From JBBIGV01 sp037447335 (GTDB taxonomy: Bacteria; Bacteroidota; Ignavibacteria; Ignavibacteriales; Ignavibacteriaceae): a stretch of 64,000 nt of DNA. Both the position numbers and the translations under genes were made by a program. The stretch lies in assembly GCA_037447335.1 (NCBI GenBank), contig JBBIGV010000008.1:1-64000 (forward strand), given 5' to 3'. Below the pieces are notes generated by a model. It saw only the letters and a list, made by a program, of their open reading frames with translations. It was not told where the DNA came from and made no database searches. Below are positions 16,775 through 26,259 of the stretch, one piece after another; position 1 is the first letter of the stretch; the number at the start of each line of letters is the position of its first letter.

Positions 16775-19700
16775 TCACCTAAGCTTTCTTGCAACAACAA
16801 CGGGAAGTTTTAATGACTCTATCACACCGGAATTTTCATTAAGCGCTTCGAGGAAGATGATGTAAATGCCGATTCTCAATGCCGAGCCGCTATCGTCAAG
16901 TCCATCAAAAATTACAGAGCCTTTTGAACCGCTTGGCTGATTGCTGAGCAGGGTTCGTACTAGCCGTCCTTTGCTGTCGAAAATTTTGATCCTTACCTGC
17001 GCAATTGGCTGTGTGAGATTATAATTTATTACGGTGAAATCCTCAAAGCCATCGTTGTCGGGCGAAAAAGGATTTGGCGATACAGATATCTTCGCTTCCG
17101 TATTCAGGTTCTGGCTGAATATGCTGTTCTCTTCACCCGGCGTTGCACCGAAAACACTTACCGATGTGCTCCAGTTCAGCGGGTCGTTTCCATTAAGCGA
17201 TGGGTTAATTCTTTCAAGAGATCTGTTCTTCGTGCTGGTAATGTTGCGGTTATGCCATTTGTCCGAATACCAGACGGAATCTATAATACTGCCGCGCGCA
17301 TCTTTAAGCAGTATTAGTTCGCCGGTGTTAATTAAACCTAAGTTAGAAACGTTTATAATGCTGAAGTAACTTTCGGTATTTATCGGGTACTTAAATATTG
17401 AGGAGTCCGCCGCCAGTACAAGAAAAACTCCGGGCGGAACGGTAAAGCTTGTATCGGACAAGCGATAAAAATTTCCTTTTTCATCTTCAATACGCCAGCC
17501 CCCGATGTTGATTGTGTCTGGTCCTTCAACTATAAACTCAACAAACTCATTATTTCCCGGAGAGGGATCATACATTATTTCATTTATAACCAAAGCTCCC
17601 CGTGTGTACGGCGGAATGGTAACAATAGAATTCGGTTTTCCGGGGGTGCTTCTTCGCGGACTTAATGACGTAAGCCAGTTGCTGCTGTCGTTGGTAGCCG
17701 ATTCGAGTGAAATTCTTTCAAGCGAATAGCCGTTTCTTCCGCCCCAGGAAGATTTGTAAAAGAGACTGTCAATTATCCCGTCGCGAAAATCATAAATCAC
17801 AACTCCATCGGAGGTGTTGCCAAGTGTTCCGAAATTCGTGTAAAGAACCCGCACATTTACATCGGGATGATAGGAGAAGATGGAAGAATCTTTTGTAACA
17901 AGAAGGTATTCGCCGGGTTCAACAAAAAAGTCATCAGTGGTTAAAAAGTTTTTAGTTGGTGTTGTAAGCACGTCTGAGACAGACCAGTTTTTAAGATTTA
18001 AAGTATCGCCCGAAACATTAACTATTTCGAACCACTCCGGTTCACTGCCGGTTGGAGCGCACATAACTTCATTTATCAGAACAGACCTTTCTGCAAATCC
18101 CGGTCTTAACATTCTTTCAACATAATTATTTAAAGTATCTTCATCATTCTGATAGATCACTCTTACGGCCGTTAAAATATCTTCCATCACATTCGTAATA
18201 GCTGCGGATGATGTAATGGTAACAGAATCACCGGAGTTCAAAGGACCACTGTCTGTTCTTCCAAGCAATTGGTCCGGTATAAGATCGCCGTCCGAATCAA
18301 AAAGAAATTCAACGGAAAACGGATTGGCAATTGCACTGCCAGTATTCCTGATTTTTGCAGAGATAAAAACATCATCTCCCGGGACAGGGAAACGCGGATC
18401 GAATGAAACCTCTGCAAGAAGCAGATCAAATTCTTTTGGAGTAATACTGTTAACTCTGCCAGGGGTGCTTTGTTCAATATCAAGCGATGAACCCCAATTT
18501 CCCGCAAGATTTGATAGTGCTTCTGAATCAATTCTTTCGAGCGAAAAGCCGCCGGCACCTCCCCATGAGCTTGAGTAAAATACAGAGTCAATTGTCTGAC
18601 CGCGGTTGTCTCTCAATACAACACCATCTGCATCGTTGTTAAGTACAGGCAGATTAATTTTAACAACTTCAGAAGGAATGAACCGATGGTAGTTAAAAAT
18701 TGAAGAATCCCTTGCAAGAACCAAATAACCGCCGGAAGGGATGATAACATCAGAAGTTATTGTTGCTGTTGCCGGTGTTGTTACAACATCACTCACTTTC
18801 CAGTTTTTCAAATTGACAGGCTCTTCGGTACGGTTAAAAAGCTCAACCCATTCGGGTTCACCGCCAAGAGGCGCATACATTATTTCATTAACTATAATTG
18901 ACTGCGGCGGATAGCCAGGCTCTATTCTGCTGTAAAGATAATTGTTGCTTGTATCCTGATCATTTACAGCAGTTGCTTCAGCATAAAAGCCTTTTGGCGA
19001 AAATAATGCACCGGTGGAATGATTGAATGATACAACCGTTGAGTCTCCTGCCGCAAGAAAAAGCCCGGGTAGAATAGTTATTACAACATCGGGAATAGAA
19101 TCAAGGTTTGTATCTTCCATTAATTTAAGATCGAAGGTATTATTCATTCTTCCTTTATTTATGATCTTTGCAGCAACATTAACATTATCGCCAAAAAGAG
19201 GAAATGCCGGTGAAAAAACAATTGCGGATAGTTGAATATCATAATCTTTCTCTGAAACAGAATTTATATAACCGGGCGTGCCTTTGTATTTGCTTAAAGT
19301 AGTTTTCCAGTTTGTAGAATCAGTTGATGACAACTCAGCACTAATGCGTTCGAGCGATCTTCCTGAAGTTCCGCCCCACGCCGGTCTGTATTCAAGCGAA
19401 TCAATAGTTCTGTTCAATGAATCGAGAAGGATAACTTTATCACCGGTATTGTTCAGAGCAGAAAACTTTTTCACTGCAAGCCCCGATGGAATTGTATAAA
19501 AGTTCAGAATAGAACTATCGGAAGCAATAACAAAGTATTCTCCGGGATTCAAAATAGTTGATTGTGTAATTACTGTAACCGTATCGCGATCATCTGCTAT
19601 CCTGTAATTCCTGAGATTAATGACTTTATTACTCCTGTTGAATATTTCAATCCATTCCGGTTCTGGTGAAGTCGGGGCATACATAAACTCATTTATAACA

Positions 19701-21436
19701 ATGTCATTTCTGAGTTCATTTACCTGCACGCCGGTTACTTTTAGAAATGCGATATTATTTGTTGTATCCTGATCGGGTGCATATTCAATCAAAGAAATGA
19801 AACGATTTAATCCAGACGAAAAATTATTCGTAATAAAATAAAAGAAAGACGAGTCACCCGGAATTAAAGATGATCCGGTTAGCTCACCGATTAGTTCAGA
19901 TGGTTGTGGTATGGAATCAGCATTCACATCATAAAACAATTTTGCAGTGAATGGACTTGTAGTCATTAAGCCGTTATTTTTGACCAACAAAGTAAAGTTT
20001 ATACTTTCACCAAGTATTCCAAAGGGAAAATCGGGTTTGAAAGAAATGATTCTCAGGTCAAAATCTTTTGGTGTTAAAGAATTGATGTAACCGGGTGTCG
20101 ATTTAGCCGGGTTAACAGAGGTACCCCAGTTATTCTGGTTTGTTCCCGGTTGTTCAGTAGAAATTCTCTCGAGAGATCTTCCGCCCGAACGTCCACCCCA
20201 TGATGATAAGTAATACAAACTGTCGATAATAATTCCGAGGGAGTCTTTCAATACAACCGCATCGCCGGTATTATTTAAGATGGGTAAACTGAAAACGATT
20301 ACCTGCGATGGAATGTTAGTATGAAAATTAAAAATTGATGAGTCTTTGCTTAATACAACAAAATCATTTGGTTGAACAATAACATCCTGGTTTGTAATTA
20401 CTGCCGTTGCAACTTCATCAGAGAGAGTCCATTTTTTAATATTGATTGGAGCGGATGATCTGTTAAATAATTCAACCCATTCCGGTTCGCCGCCTGAAGG
20501 AGCATACATTATTTCGTTTATAACAATATCGTTGTAGCCAGCGCCCGGTTCAAACACAATAAAAGCTCTTATCTTTTTATTGTTCAGAGTATCCTCATCA
20601 GGCGCATAATTAACTTTTCCAATTACCTGATAATTACCAACCTGAAGATTTTGTAAAATGGCGCTCACCGAAACAGAATCGCCCGGAAGTAAATTGTTGA
20701 ACGATTGAGAGAATATAAGCTCATTAGGAGTACCTGTTGAATCGAAGTTAATATCATTAAAAATTTCTATTGAATAGTATGCTGCTGTATTGAGCCCGCG
20801 GTTTTTCACCTTAACAAATATTTCCACGTCATCACCGGAAACAGGAACCGCGGGCAAAATAGTTACAGAGCTAAGTTCAAGGTCATCATCAAGCTGCGTT
20901 ACGGAATTTCTGAAACCGGGCGTACCGTTAAACACTTGGGAATTTGCCCAGTTTGAAGGCGAGTTGTTTTTGCTCATCACAATTTTTTCATCCGAGAAAC
21001 CCGTTGCATTGTTAGCAGAGTAAGTGTACACATCAAGCGTATCGTTTGATGGATTGATAAGCCAGAGAGTCCGGGCTTCAGTGTTTGACATTCCTGTAGT
21101 ACCGAAAGCATTGTCAGATATTTTCAGTATCAGAGCTTCGGGAGGGATAAGATTGTTATAGATGCCGTTCTCAAAATCATAATCTCCTTCAAGTATAATT
21201 GCAAATGACCGCGGCGGCAGAAGTGTTCCGTTCCCGGCTGAGGTAATTATGTCCGGGTTGGAAGTATGGTATTTAATCCTGTAATTATTAAGGTTTATTG
21301 TATCTGTGAAGCTAAGGTTATAAAGTTCAATGAATTCATTATTCCCCGATTGAGGTCTGAACATTATTTCACTGAAAGTTAGTGAAGTGTCAGCTTGTGA
21401 ATATGCCAGTCCTATAAACAGCAAGCTGAAGATCAA
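16775..21436 (-). CDS. giant secreted protein with six lamin-tail domains and FlgD-like C-terminus
   Basis: 1553-residue exported protein. A hydrophobic signal (FSLLFIGLAYSQ) is followed by lamin-tail (LTD) domains starting near residues 20, 300, 576, 843, 1118 and 1278, most announced by INEIMYAP..EPEWVELFNRS. CARDB-like Ig domains sit between most of them, but LTD5 and LTD6 are adjacent. The end (1450-1553) is a FlgD-like Ig domain with PNPFSPDNDGFED, typical of type IX secretion cargo. The first usable codon is TTG at 21436. In-frame upstream codons encode ISIKKLIL, which would complete a Lys-rich signal but have no standard start. Probable surface adhesion or matrix protein; no catalytic domain seen. 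Confidence 0.85.
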   Translation of the reverse strand: MIFSLLFIGLAYSQADTSLTFSEIMFRPQSGNNEFIELYNLSFTDTINLNNYRIKYHTSNPDIITSAGNGTLLPPRSFAIILEGDYDFENGIYNNLIPPEALILKISDNAFGTTGMSNTEARTLWLINPSNDTLDVYTYSANNATGFSDEKIVMSKNNSPSNWANSQVFNGTPGFRNSVTQLDDDLELSSVTILPAVPVSGDDVEIFVKVKNRGLNTAAYYSIEIFNDINFDSTGTPNELIFSQSFNNLLPGDSVSVSAILQNLQVGNYQVIGKVNYAPDEDTLNNKKIRAFIVFEPGAGYNDIVINEIMYAPSGGEPEWVELFNRSSAPINIKKWTLSDEVATAVITNQDVIVQPNDFVVLSKDSSIFNFHTNIPSQVIVFSLPILNNTGDAVVLKDSLGIIIDSLYYLSSWGGRSGGRSLERISTEQPGTNQNNWGTSVNPAKSTPGYINSLTPKDFDLRIISFKPDFPFGILGESINFTLLVKNNGLMTTSPFTAKLFYDVNADSIPQPSELIGELTGSSLIPGDSSFFYFITNNFSSGLNRFISLIEYAPDQDTTNNIAFLKVTGVQVNELRNDIVINEFMYAPTSPEPEWIEIFNRSNKVINLRNYRIADDRDTVTVITQSTILNPGEYFVIASDSSILNFYTIPSGLAVKKFSALNNTGDKVILLDSLNRTIDSLEYRPAWGGTSGRSLERISAELSSTDSTNWKTTLSKYKGTPGYINSVSEKDYDIQLSAIVFSPAFPLFGDNVNVAAKIINKGRMNNTFDLKLMEDTNLDSIPDVVITILPGLFLAAGDSTVVSFNHSTGALFSPKGFYAEATAVNDQDTSNNYLYSRIEPGYPPQSIIVNEIMYAPLGGEPEWVELFNRTEEPVNLKNWKVSDVVTTPATATITSDVIIPSGGYLVLARDSSIFNYHRFIPSEVVKINLPVLNNDADGVVLRDNRGQTIDSVFYSSSWGGAGGFSLERIDSEALSNLAGNWGSSLDIEQSTPGRVNSITPKEFDLLLAEVSFDPRFPVPGDDVFISAKIRNTGSAIANPFSVEFLFDSDGDLIPDQLLGRTDSGPLNSGDSVTITSSAAITNVMEDILTAVRVIYQNDEDTLNNYVERMLRPGFAERSVLINEVMCAPTGSEPEWFEIVNVSGDTLNLKNWSVSDVLTTPTKNFLTTDDFFVEPGEYLLVTKDSSIFSYHPDVNVRVLYTNFGTLGNTSDGVVIYDFRDGIIDSLFYKSSWGGRNGYSLERISLESATNDSSNWLTSLSPRRSTPGKPNSIVTIPPYTRGALVINEIMYDPSPGNNEFVEFIVEGPDTINIGGWRIEDEKGNFYRLSDTSFTVPPGVFLVLAADSSIFKYPINTESYFSIINVSNLGLINTGELILLKDARGSIIDSVWYSDKWHNRNITSTKNRSLERINPSLNGNDPLNWSTSVSVFGATPGEENSIFSQNLNTEAKISVSPNPFSPDNDGFEDFTVINYNLTQPIAQVRIKIFDSKGRLVRTLLSNQPSGSKGSVIFDGLDDSGSALRIGIYIIFLEALNENSGVIESLKLPVVVARKLR

Positions 21437-21779
21437 TATCAGTTTTTTTATTGAGATGCCGGGCAGAAAAAACCTCGTTAAGTTAAATTGCTAATCATAG
21501 TTTGGTTAAACCGTTACGAAAATAATGATTAGAAAAACTTACAGCAACAAAATAAAATAATAAGAATGAAGGGCTGCTAATATAAATTGTAATTTTAGCC
21601 GGTTCAGAATGTAAATACGGCTTCACCGGATACCGGCGCTTATTTTGAATAACATACCTTAATCATTATTTTTGCACCTCATTGAAATAATATAAACAAC
21701 AAACTCCGGAGCGGCTGCTTCGTAGTGCGGGAAGTTTTCCTGCTGATTTTCCATTATAATTTTTCCAGCAAAACAGATT
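21437..21779. other. intergenic region with proS promoter and leader
   Basis: This 343-bp gap between divergent genes holds the proS promoter (listed separately) and a leader of about 100 nt. Inverted GC-rich words (GCCGGT near 21599, ACCGGC near 21632) precede the promoter. No open frame of note was seen. Confidence 0.45.
21645..21674 (+). promoter_or_regulatory. Bacteroidota-type promoter of proS
   Basis: TTG at 21645-21647 and TATTTTTG at 21667-21674 are separated by 19 nt, matching the TTG / TAnnTTTG form. Transcription would begin near 21681, giving a leader of about 100 nt before proS. Confidence 0.6.
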
Positions 21780-23471
21780 ATGAGATTCAGCAAATCATTT
21801 ATTCCTACTTTAAAAGAAATACCTAACGATGCCGTGGTTCAAAGCCATATACTTATGCTTCGTGCCGGTTTAGTACGAATGGTATCCGCCGGAATATATT
21901 CATTCCTTCCCCTTGGTTACAGAGTTGTAAGAAAGGTATCAGAGATTATCCGTGAAGAAATGAATGCTATTGGCGGGCAGGAGTTTCATCTTCCCGCATT
22001 GAACCCAAAAGAAATTTGGGAAGAAACCAACCGCGCTGAAGCCTTCGGGGATACATTATTTCATATTAAAAACCGCGATTATGTTTTAGCGCCGACCCAC
22101 GAAGAGATAATGACATTTCACGCACGTAACGTAGTAAAATCTTATAAAGATATGCCTCAGATCTGGTATCAGATTCAAACTAAGTTCCGAAATGAACCAA
22201 GACCAAGAAGCGGGGTTATACGCGGCAGACAATTCTTGATGAAAGATGCTTACTCATTTGATATAAGCTGGGAAGGACTTGATGTATCATACGAACTTCA
22301 CGATAAAGCCTACCGAAAAATATTTGATCGGTGCGGATTGAATTATTTTGTCGTCGGTGCATCAAGCGGGGCAATGGGCGGTACCGGCTCTGAAGAATTT
22401 ATGGTGAAATCCCCTGCCGGTGAAGATACAGCTGCTTATTGTGAATCCTGCGGTTACGCAGCCAATGTTGAAGTTGCAGCATCAAGAGTAAATATGATTG
22501 GAAGGGATTCGGTAAGTAAAGAGATATATGAGATACATACACCAAATGTAAAAAGTATTGACGAACTTACAGAATTCTTAAAGATAGAAGAAACAGTTTG
22601 TGCCAAATCCAGAATATATATTCACAACGGTCAGCCCGTTTTAATTTTTATGCAGGGCAATGATGAAGTGAATGAATCCAAGCTGGAAAAATATTTAGGC
22701 AGCAATGTTCGTCCCGCTCACCCCGAAGAACTTTTGGAAATAACAGGAGCAGATGCTGGTTCGATCGGACCAATCGGATTTAAAGGCAGAATCGTTTCCG
22801 ACCTGAAACTTAAAGACAGGAACAACTTATTCAGCGGTGCAAATAAAAACGATTATCATATCGGCGGAATAGACTTTAAGCGTGATGTAAAAAATATTGA
22901 ATATGCCGATCTGAGAATTGTTCAGTCAGGCGAAGGTTGTCCGAACTGCGATAATAGCCTCGAAGTTTTCCCTGCAATTGAACTCGGCCATATTTTTAAG
23001 CTCGGCACAAAGTATTCAGATTCTATGGATGCAAAATTTCTTGATGAAAAAGGCGAAGAACATCCGATAATTATGGGCAGTTACGGAATAGGCGTTGAAC
23101 GTGTGATAGCCTGCTTTATAGAACAAAGGCACGATGATAAAGGAATAATCTGGAATAAAGCGCTTGCGCCTTTTGATGTTCATCTGATAGGGCTGAACAT
23201 GAAAAAAGCAGAAATTGTTGATGCCTGTGAAAAAATTTACAATGAATTAAATAAACAGGGCATTGAAGTTTTGTTTGATGACAGAGATGCCGCTGCAGGT
23301 TTTAAATTTAACGATGCGGATCTGCTTGGTATGCCGCTGCAAATAGTTATCGGCGAAAAGAAGCTGAAAGAAAATATGTGCGAGGTTAAGGTCAGAAGAA
23401 CAGGCGAGCGGTTTGATGTGGGGTTGAATAACTTAGAGCAGAAAGTCAATGAACGGCTTGTTAATCTTTAA
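21780..23471 (+). CDS. proS: prolyl-tRNA synthetase
   Basis: Class II synthetase charging tRNA-Pro. At 563 residues it is the bacterial form with an inserted editing (YbaK-like) domain, about residues 225-390. Class II signatures are FLPLGYRV near 42 and the motif 2 segment FRNEPRPRSGVIRGRQFLMKD. The motif 3 segment is GSYGIGVERV near 433. GAMGGTGSEEFM and the CESCGYAANVE / GCPNCDNSLE pairs are also family features. The anticodon-binding domain follows from about 460. It has its own promoter and no operon partner. Confidence 0.96.
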   Translation: MRFSKSFIPTLKEIPNDAVVQSHILMLRAGLVRMVSAGIYSFLPLGYRVVRKVSEIIREEMNAIGGQEFHLPALNPKEIWEETNRAEAFGDTLFHIKNRDYVLAPTHEEIMTFHARNVVKSYKDMPQIWYQIQTKFRNEPRPRSGVIRGRQFLMKDAYSFDISWEGLDVSYELHDKAYRKIFDRCGLNYFVVGASSGAMGGTGSEEFMVKSPAGEDTAAYCESCGYAANVEVAASRVNMIGRDSVSKEIYEIHTPNVKSIDELTEFLKIEETVCAKSRIYIHNGQPVLIFMQGNDEVNESKLEKYLGSNVRPAHPEELLEITGADAGSIGPIGFKGRIVSDLKLKDRNNLFSGANKNDYHIGGIDFKRDVKNIEYADLRIVQSGEGCPNCDNSLEVFPAIELGHIFKLGTKYSDSMDAKFLDEKGEEHPIIMGSYGIGVERVIACFIEQRHDDKGIIWNKALAPFDVHLIGLNMKKAEIVDACEKIYNELNKQGIEVLFDDRDAAAGFKFNDADLLGMPLQIVIGEKKLKENMCEVKVRRTGERFDVGLNNLEQKVNERLVNL

Positions 23472-23577
23472 TAAATTAGTTTTGTACTCCAATACATTAT
23501 ATTCGAACCAGGCAGTTATAATTTCTTTGGTAATTAGGAAACTCTTAAACCGACACGGGTTCTAAAAATTTTTTTAT

Positions 23578-23805
23578 GTGTTAACCATGCCAGCTTTAAT
23601 CTTCAAAGGTAAATCTTCCGTTTATAATCATGTTGCGGTTAATTACCACCAGTTGGCGCCTGAACCCGAGTTGAGTCTTACCGATAAAGTTAGTCTGCAC
23701 GATAATCTTATTATACGCGGTGATAATTTAAAAGTTTTATTGCCTGATTATGCCGGTAAAGCAAAATGTATTTATGTAGAACAGCCATACGGGATCAAGG
23801 GATAA
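23578..23805 (+). pseudogene. truncated type III Mod methyltransferase N-terminus
   Basis: 75 codons (GTG at 23578, more likely ATG at 23587) that read like the start of a type III or related site-specific adenine methyltransferase: DNLIIRGDNLKVL, PDYAGKAKCIYVEQPYGIKG, then a stop. Functional relatives have IYIDPPYNTGN there, so the catalytic DPPY has become EQPY and the other 500 or so residues are missing. It ends 3 bp before the DUF6978 gene and may act as its leader. I read it as a remnant, though a repurposed small protein is possible. Confidence 0.6.
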
Positions 23806-23808
23806 CAG

Positions 23809-24291
23809 ATGGATCTTTTCTTAACTGATCAGGAAATAAGTGAACTTATAAGCGAAGAAAAGCGGACTAATATTTTATTAAGAGACCTTTGGAACCTAAA
23901 GACTAAAAATAATAGCCCTTATAAAGAAAATGATTTGTTAATAACAAGATCAGATAAAAGCCAGTTTAAAATTATAATCAGACAAAACAAGATTAAAGTT
24001 CTGGATTTTTCTGTTATTCTTGCATATACTACCAAAGGCTCAAACCAGGATTTTAAGCTTCGAAGATATAATGGTAAAATTCACCAGCATACTAACAAAA
24101 TTGAAAAGCAAACTTTCTATGATTTTCATATACTTGAGGCAGCAGAACGGTATCAGAGAGCAGGATATAAAGAAGAGAGTTATGCAGAAATTACTTCAAG
24201 ATACAGCGATATTAAAACTGCATTTAATTGTATGATAAGAGATTGTAATATTGTATTTGAAAATGAAAATCAGCTTGATTTTAACTTTTAG
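23809..24291 (+). CDS. DUF6978 family protein
   Basis: 160 residues, soluble, no signal peptide. The N-terminus FLTDQEISELISEEK and the segment KIHQHTNKIE, YDFHILEAAERYQ, ESYAEITSRY fit my memory of DUF6978, a family of unknown function in accessory regions. It contains several conserved His and aromatic residues but no motif I can tie to a reaction. It starts 3 bp after the Mod remnant and ends 8 bp before the DUF1828 gene, so the three are one transcription unit. A toxin-antitoxin or defence role would be inference from context. Confidence 0.6.
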   Translation: MDLFLTDQEISELISEEKRTNILLRDLWNLKTKNNSPYKENDLLITRSDKSQFKIIIRQNKIKVLDFSVILAYTTKGSNQDFKLRRYNGKIHQHTNKIEKQTFYDFHILEAAERYQRAGYKEESYAEITSRYSDIKTAFNCMIRDCNIVFENENQLDFNF

Positions 24292-24299
24292 GTGAAAAA

Positions 24300-25085
24300 A
24301 TGAAATTAGAAAAACTTCAAAAAGAGTTTAGAGAAAAGATTTCCTCCGAAATTTCTTTGATGCAGGAAGGTGTTAACAGATACCGTATTTTTTCTCCTTT
24401 TATGTTTGATGATGGAGATCATCTGTCATTGATATTGAAGAACGAAAAGAACAAATGGTATTTCACTGATGAAGGTCATACGTTAATGCACCTTACTTAT
24501 GAAGTTGATTTTAAATCATTGCAGAAAGGCAGCAGGCAAAAAATAATTTCAAATGTTTTAAGTTCTTACAACATCACCGACAGAGACGGCGAATTGATTT
24601 CAGAAGTAGAAGACAATCAATTCGCAGATAAATTTTACTCGTATATTCAGGGTTTAATAAAAATAACAGATGTTTCTTACCTGTCCAGAGAAAGAGTAAG
24701 ATCAACTTTTTGGGAAGATTTTAAGGAATTTATAGAAAACAAAGTTCCGGAAACCCGCAGGGAATTTCATTACTCTGATAAAGTTCATGATCCTGAAGGC
24801 AAATACACTGTAGATGTTATGGTTAATAGTTTGCTCCGTCCTCTTTTTATTTTTGCGATTGGTAATGACGATAAGTGCAGAGATGTAACCATCAACCTGC
24901 ATCAATATGAACGATGGAAGATTTTTTTCCACTCAATAGCAATTTTTGAAGATCAGGAAGAAATAAACAGAAAAGTGTTGGCTCGTTTCACGGATGTTGC
25001 TGATAAACAGTTTTCAAGCCTTGCCCTTAATAAAGAAAGGGTTGAACAATATTTAACCGAAAAAATGAGAGGCAATGGAGCTTAA
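24300..25085 (+). CDS. DUF1828 / DUF1829 domain protein
   Basis: 261 residues. The N-terminal DUF1828 domain (about 30-125) shows YRIFSPFMFDDGDHLSLIL and WYFTDEGHTLMHL, and the C-terminal DUF1829 region (about 155-250) has KYTVDVMVNS, RPLFIFAIGNDDK and NLHQYERW. The VDVMV then LFIFAI strands are reminiscent of a nuclease-like fold, but no E-x-K is present, so catalysis is not supported. The family has no settled function and is often near restriction or defence genes. It follows DUF6978 by 8 bp and is the last gene of the unit. Confidence 0.72.
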   Translation: MKLEKLQKEFREKISSEISLMQEGVNRYRIFSPFMFDDGDHLSLILKNEKNKWYFTDEGHTLMHLTYEVDFKSLQKGSRQKIISNVLSSYNITDRDGELISEVEDNQFADKFYSYIQGLIKITDVSYLSRERVRSTFWEDFKEFIENKVPETRREFHYSDKVHDPEGKYTVDVMVNSLLRPLFIFAIGNDDKCRDVTINLHQYERWKIFFHSIAIFEDQEEINRKVLARFTDVADKQFSSLALNKERVEQYLTEKMRGNGA

Positions 25086-25305
25086 AAGCTGCCAGACAAC
25101 TGTATTAAAAGCAGTAAAAGATTTTTTAGAAACTTTATTTGAAGCTAAATCTGAATAACATAAGTTTATTGACGCCCATAAAACAGATGAACCTGCACAA
25201 AGTCATAGCCTTCCTGACAGAGGGAATTGTTAATCATTCTAAGCCCATATTTATTTAATATGAATAACATATTTTTTCAATATCCAAAAAATTAACTCCC
25301 CGGTT

Positions 25306-26259
25306 ATGCGCAAAAGATGGACAGAAGAAGAAATAAAAATTCTTAAGAGATACTACGCCAGAAAGGGTTCGCACTTTGTGGCTGAACGTGTTGGGCACAG
25401 CCCCGATACCGTTATGAATAAAGCTGCCGAACTTGGTATTCGCTTTCATAGAACACGCCCATGGAAATCCCACGAAGACAGGTACATCAGAGAAAAATAT
25501 CATAAGAAAAAAATAGCTTCAATTGCGCGGTCGTTGAAACGCACCCCTCGGTCAGTTCAGCACAGGGCTGAATATCTGAAATTGACAAAACCAGCCGCCG
25601 ATAAATGGTCGGCAGAAGATATTGCCGCTCTTCATAAGTTATACACGGACCGAAACTACACCCTGGATCTGATTGCAAAAATTCTTAATCGTTCAAAAAA
25701 TTCCGTCCTGCTTAAAGCTGTTAGGATGGGATTAAGCAGAGCCAGCCACATTCACAGATGGTCAAAGCATGACCATAATTATCTTTTGAAAAACGCCGGG
25801 GAAAAATCTTACAGGGACATTGCTAACCATCTTGGAATAAAAAACTACCAGGTAGCACTATATGCCAAAAAGATCGGAATAAAAATACAGGACAAAGGAC
25901 TAAGCTGGTCGCAAGAAGAAAAAGACTTTATCCGCAAAAACTATTACAAGATGCCGGCTAAAGAAATTGCCCGGCGATTAAACCGGACACTTAATGCCGT
26001 AAAAAACACTGCAAGCCGGATGGGTGTTAGTGAAGACAAAAGGGAGCCATGGACCAGCAGGCAACTTGATTATTTAAAGAATAATTACGCTGATAAAACT
26101 ATTGTGGAAATCGCAAAAGCGTTAAACCGCTCGAAGAAATCTGTCCATGCAAAAGCAGTCAGGCTTAGGTTGCGCAAAAGAAAAAAAAGAAAATCTACAG
26201 CAAAATCCGAGATTGCCCGGAAAAGAAAGCCATCAAATAAATTTTCGGGAAATGATTAA
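25306..26259 (+). CDS. DNA-binding protein with six tandem Myb/SANT-like repeats
   Basis: 317 basic residues made almost wholly of six helix-turn-helix repeats of 45-50 residues. They start near residues 2, 49, 96, 145, 191 and 239. Each opens with a W (RKRWTEEE, RPWKSHED, DKWSAED, HRWSKHD, LSWSQEE, EPWTSRQ). A short hydrophobic helix follows, then a recognition-like helix such as LNRSKNSVLLKAVRMGL or LNRTLNAVKNTASRMGV. A Lys/Arg tail ends the protein. Such repeats bind DNA; six in one chain suggests a long or multi-site contact. Its stop overlaps the rsmI start (TAATG), so the genes are coupled. The target and role are unknown. Confidence 0.75.
   Translation: MRKRWTEEEIKILKRYYARKGSHFVAERVGHSPDTVMNKAAELGIRFHRTRPWKSHEDRYIREKYHKKKIASIARSLKRTPRSVQHRAEYLKLTKPAADKWSAEDIAALHKLYTDRNYTLDLIAKILNRSKNSVLLKAVRMGLSRASHIHRWSKHDHNYLLKNAGEKSYRDIANHLGIKNYQVALYAKKIGIKIQDKGLSWSQEEKDFIRKNYYKMPAKEIARRLNRTLNAVKNTASRMGVSEDKREPWTSRQLDYLKNNYADKTIVEIAKALNRSKKSVHAKAVRLRLRKRKKRKSTAKSEIARKRKPSNKFSGND

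Noticed and set aside
16775..21436. Repeated words resembling an array
   Set aside because: The repeats are degenerate protein domains (lamin-tail units) about 800 bp apart, not a CRISPR or satellite array.
24300..25085. DUF1828 protein as a PD-(D/E)xK nuclease
   Set aside because: Strand pattern is suggestive but the E-x-K pair is missing (FAI in its place), so no catalytic claim is made.
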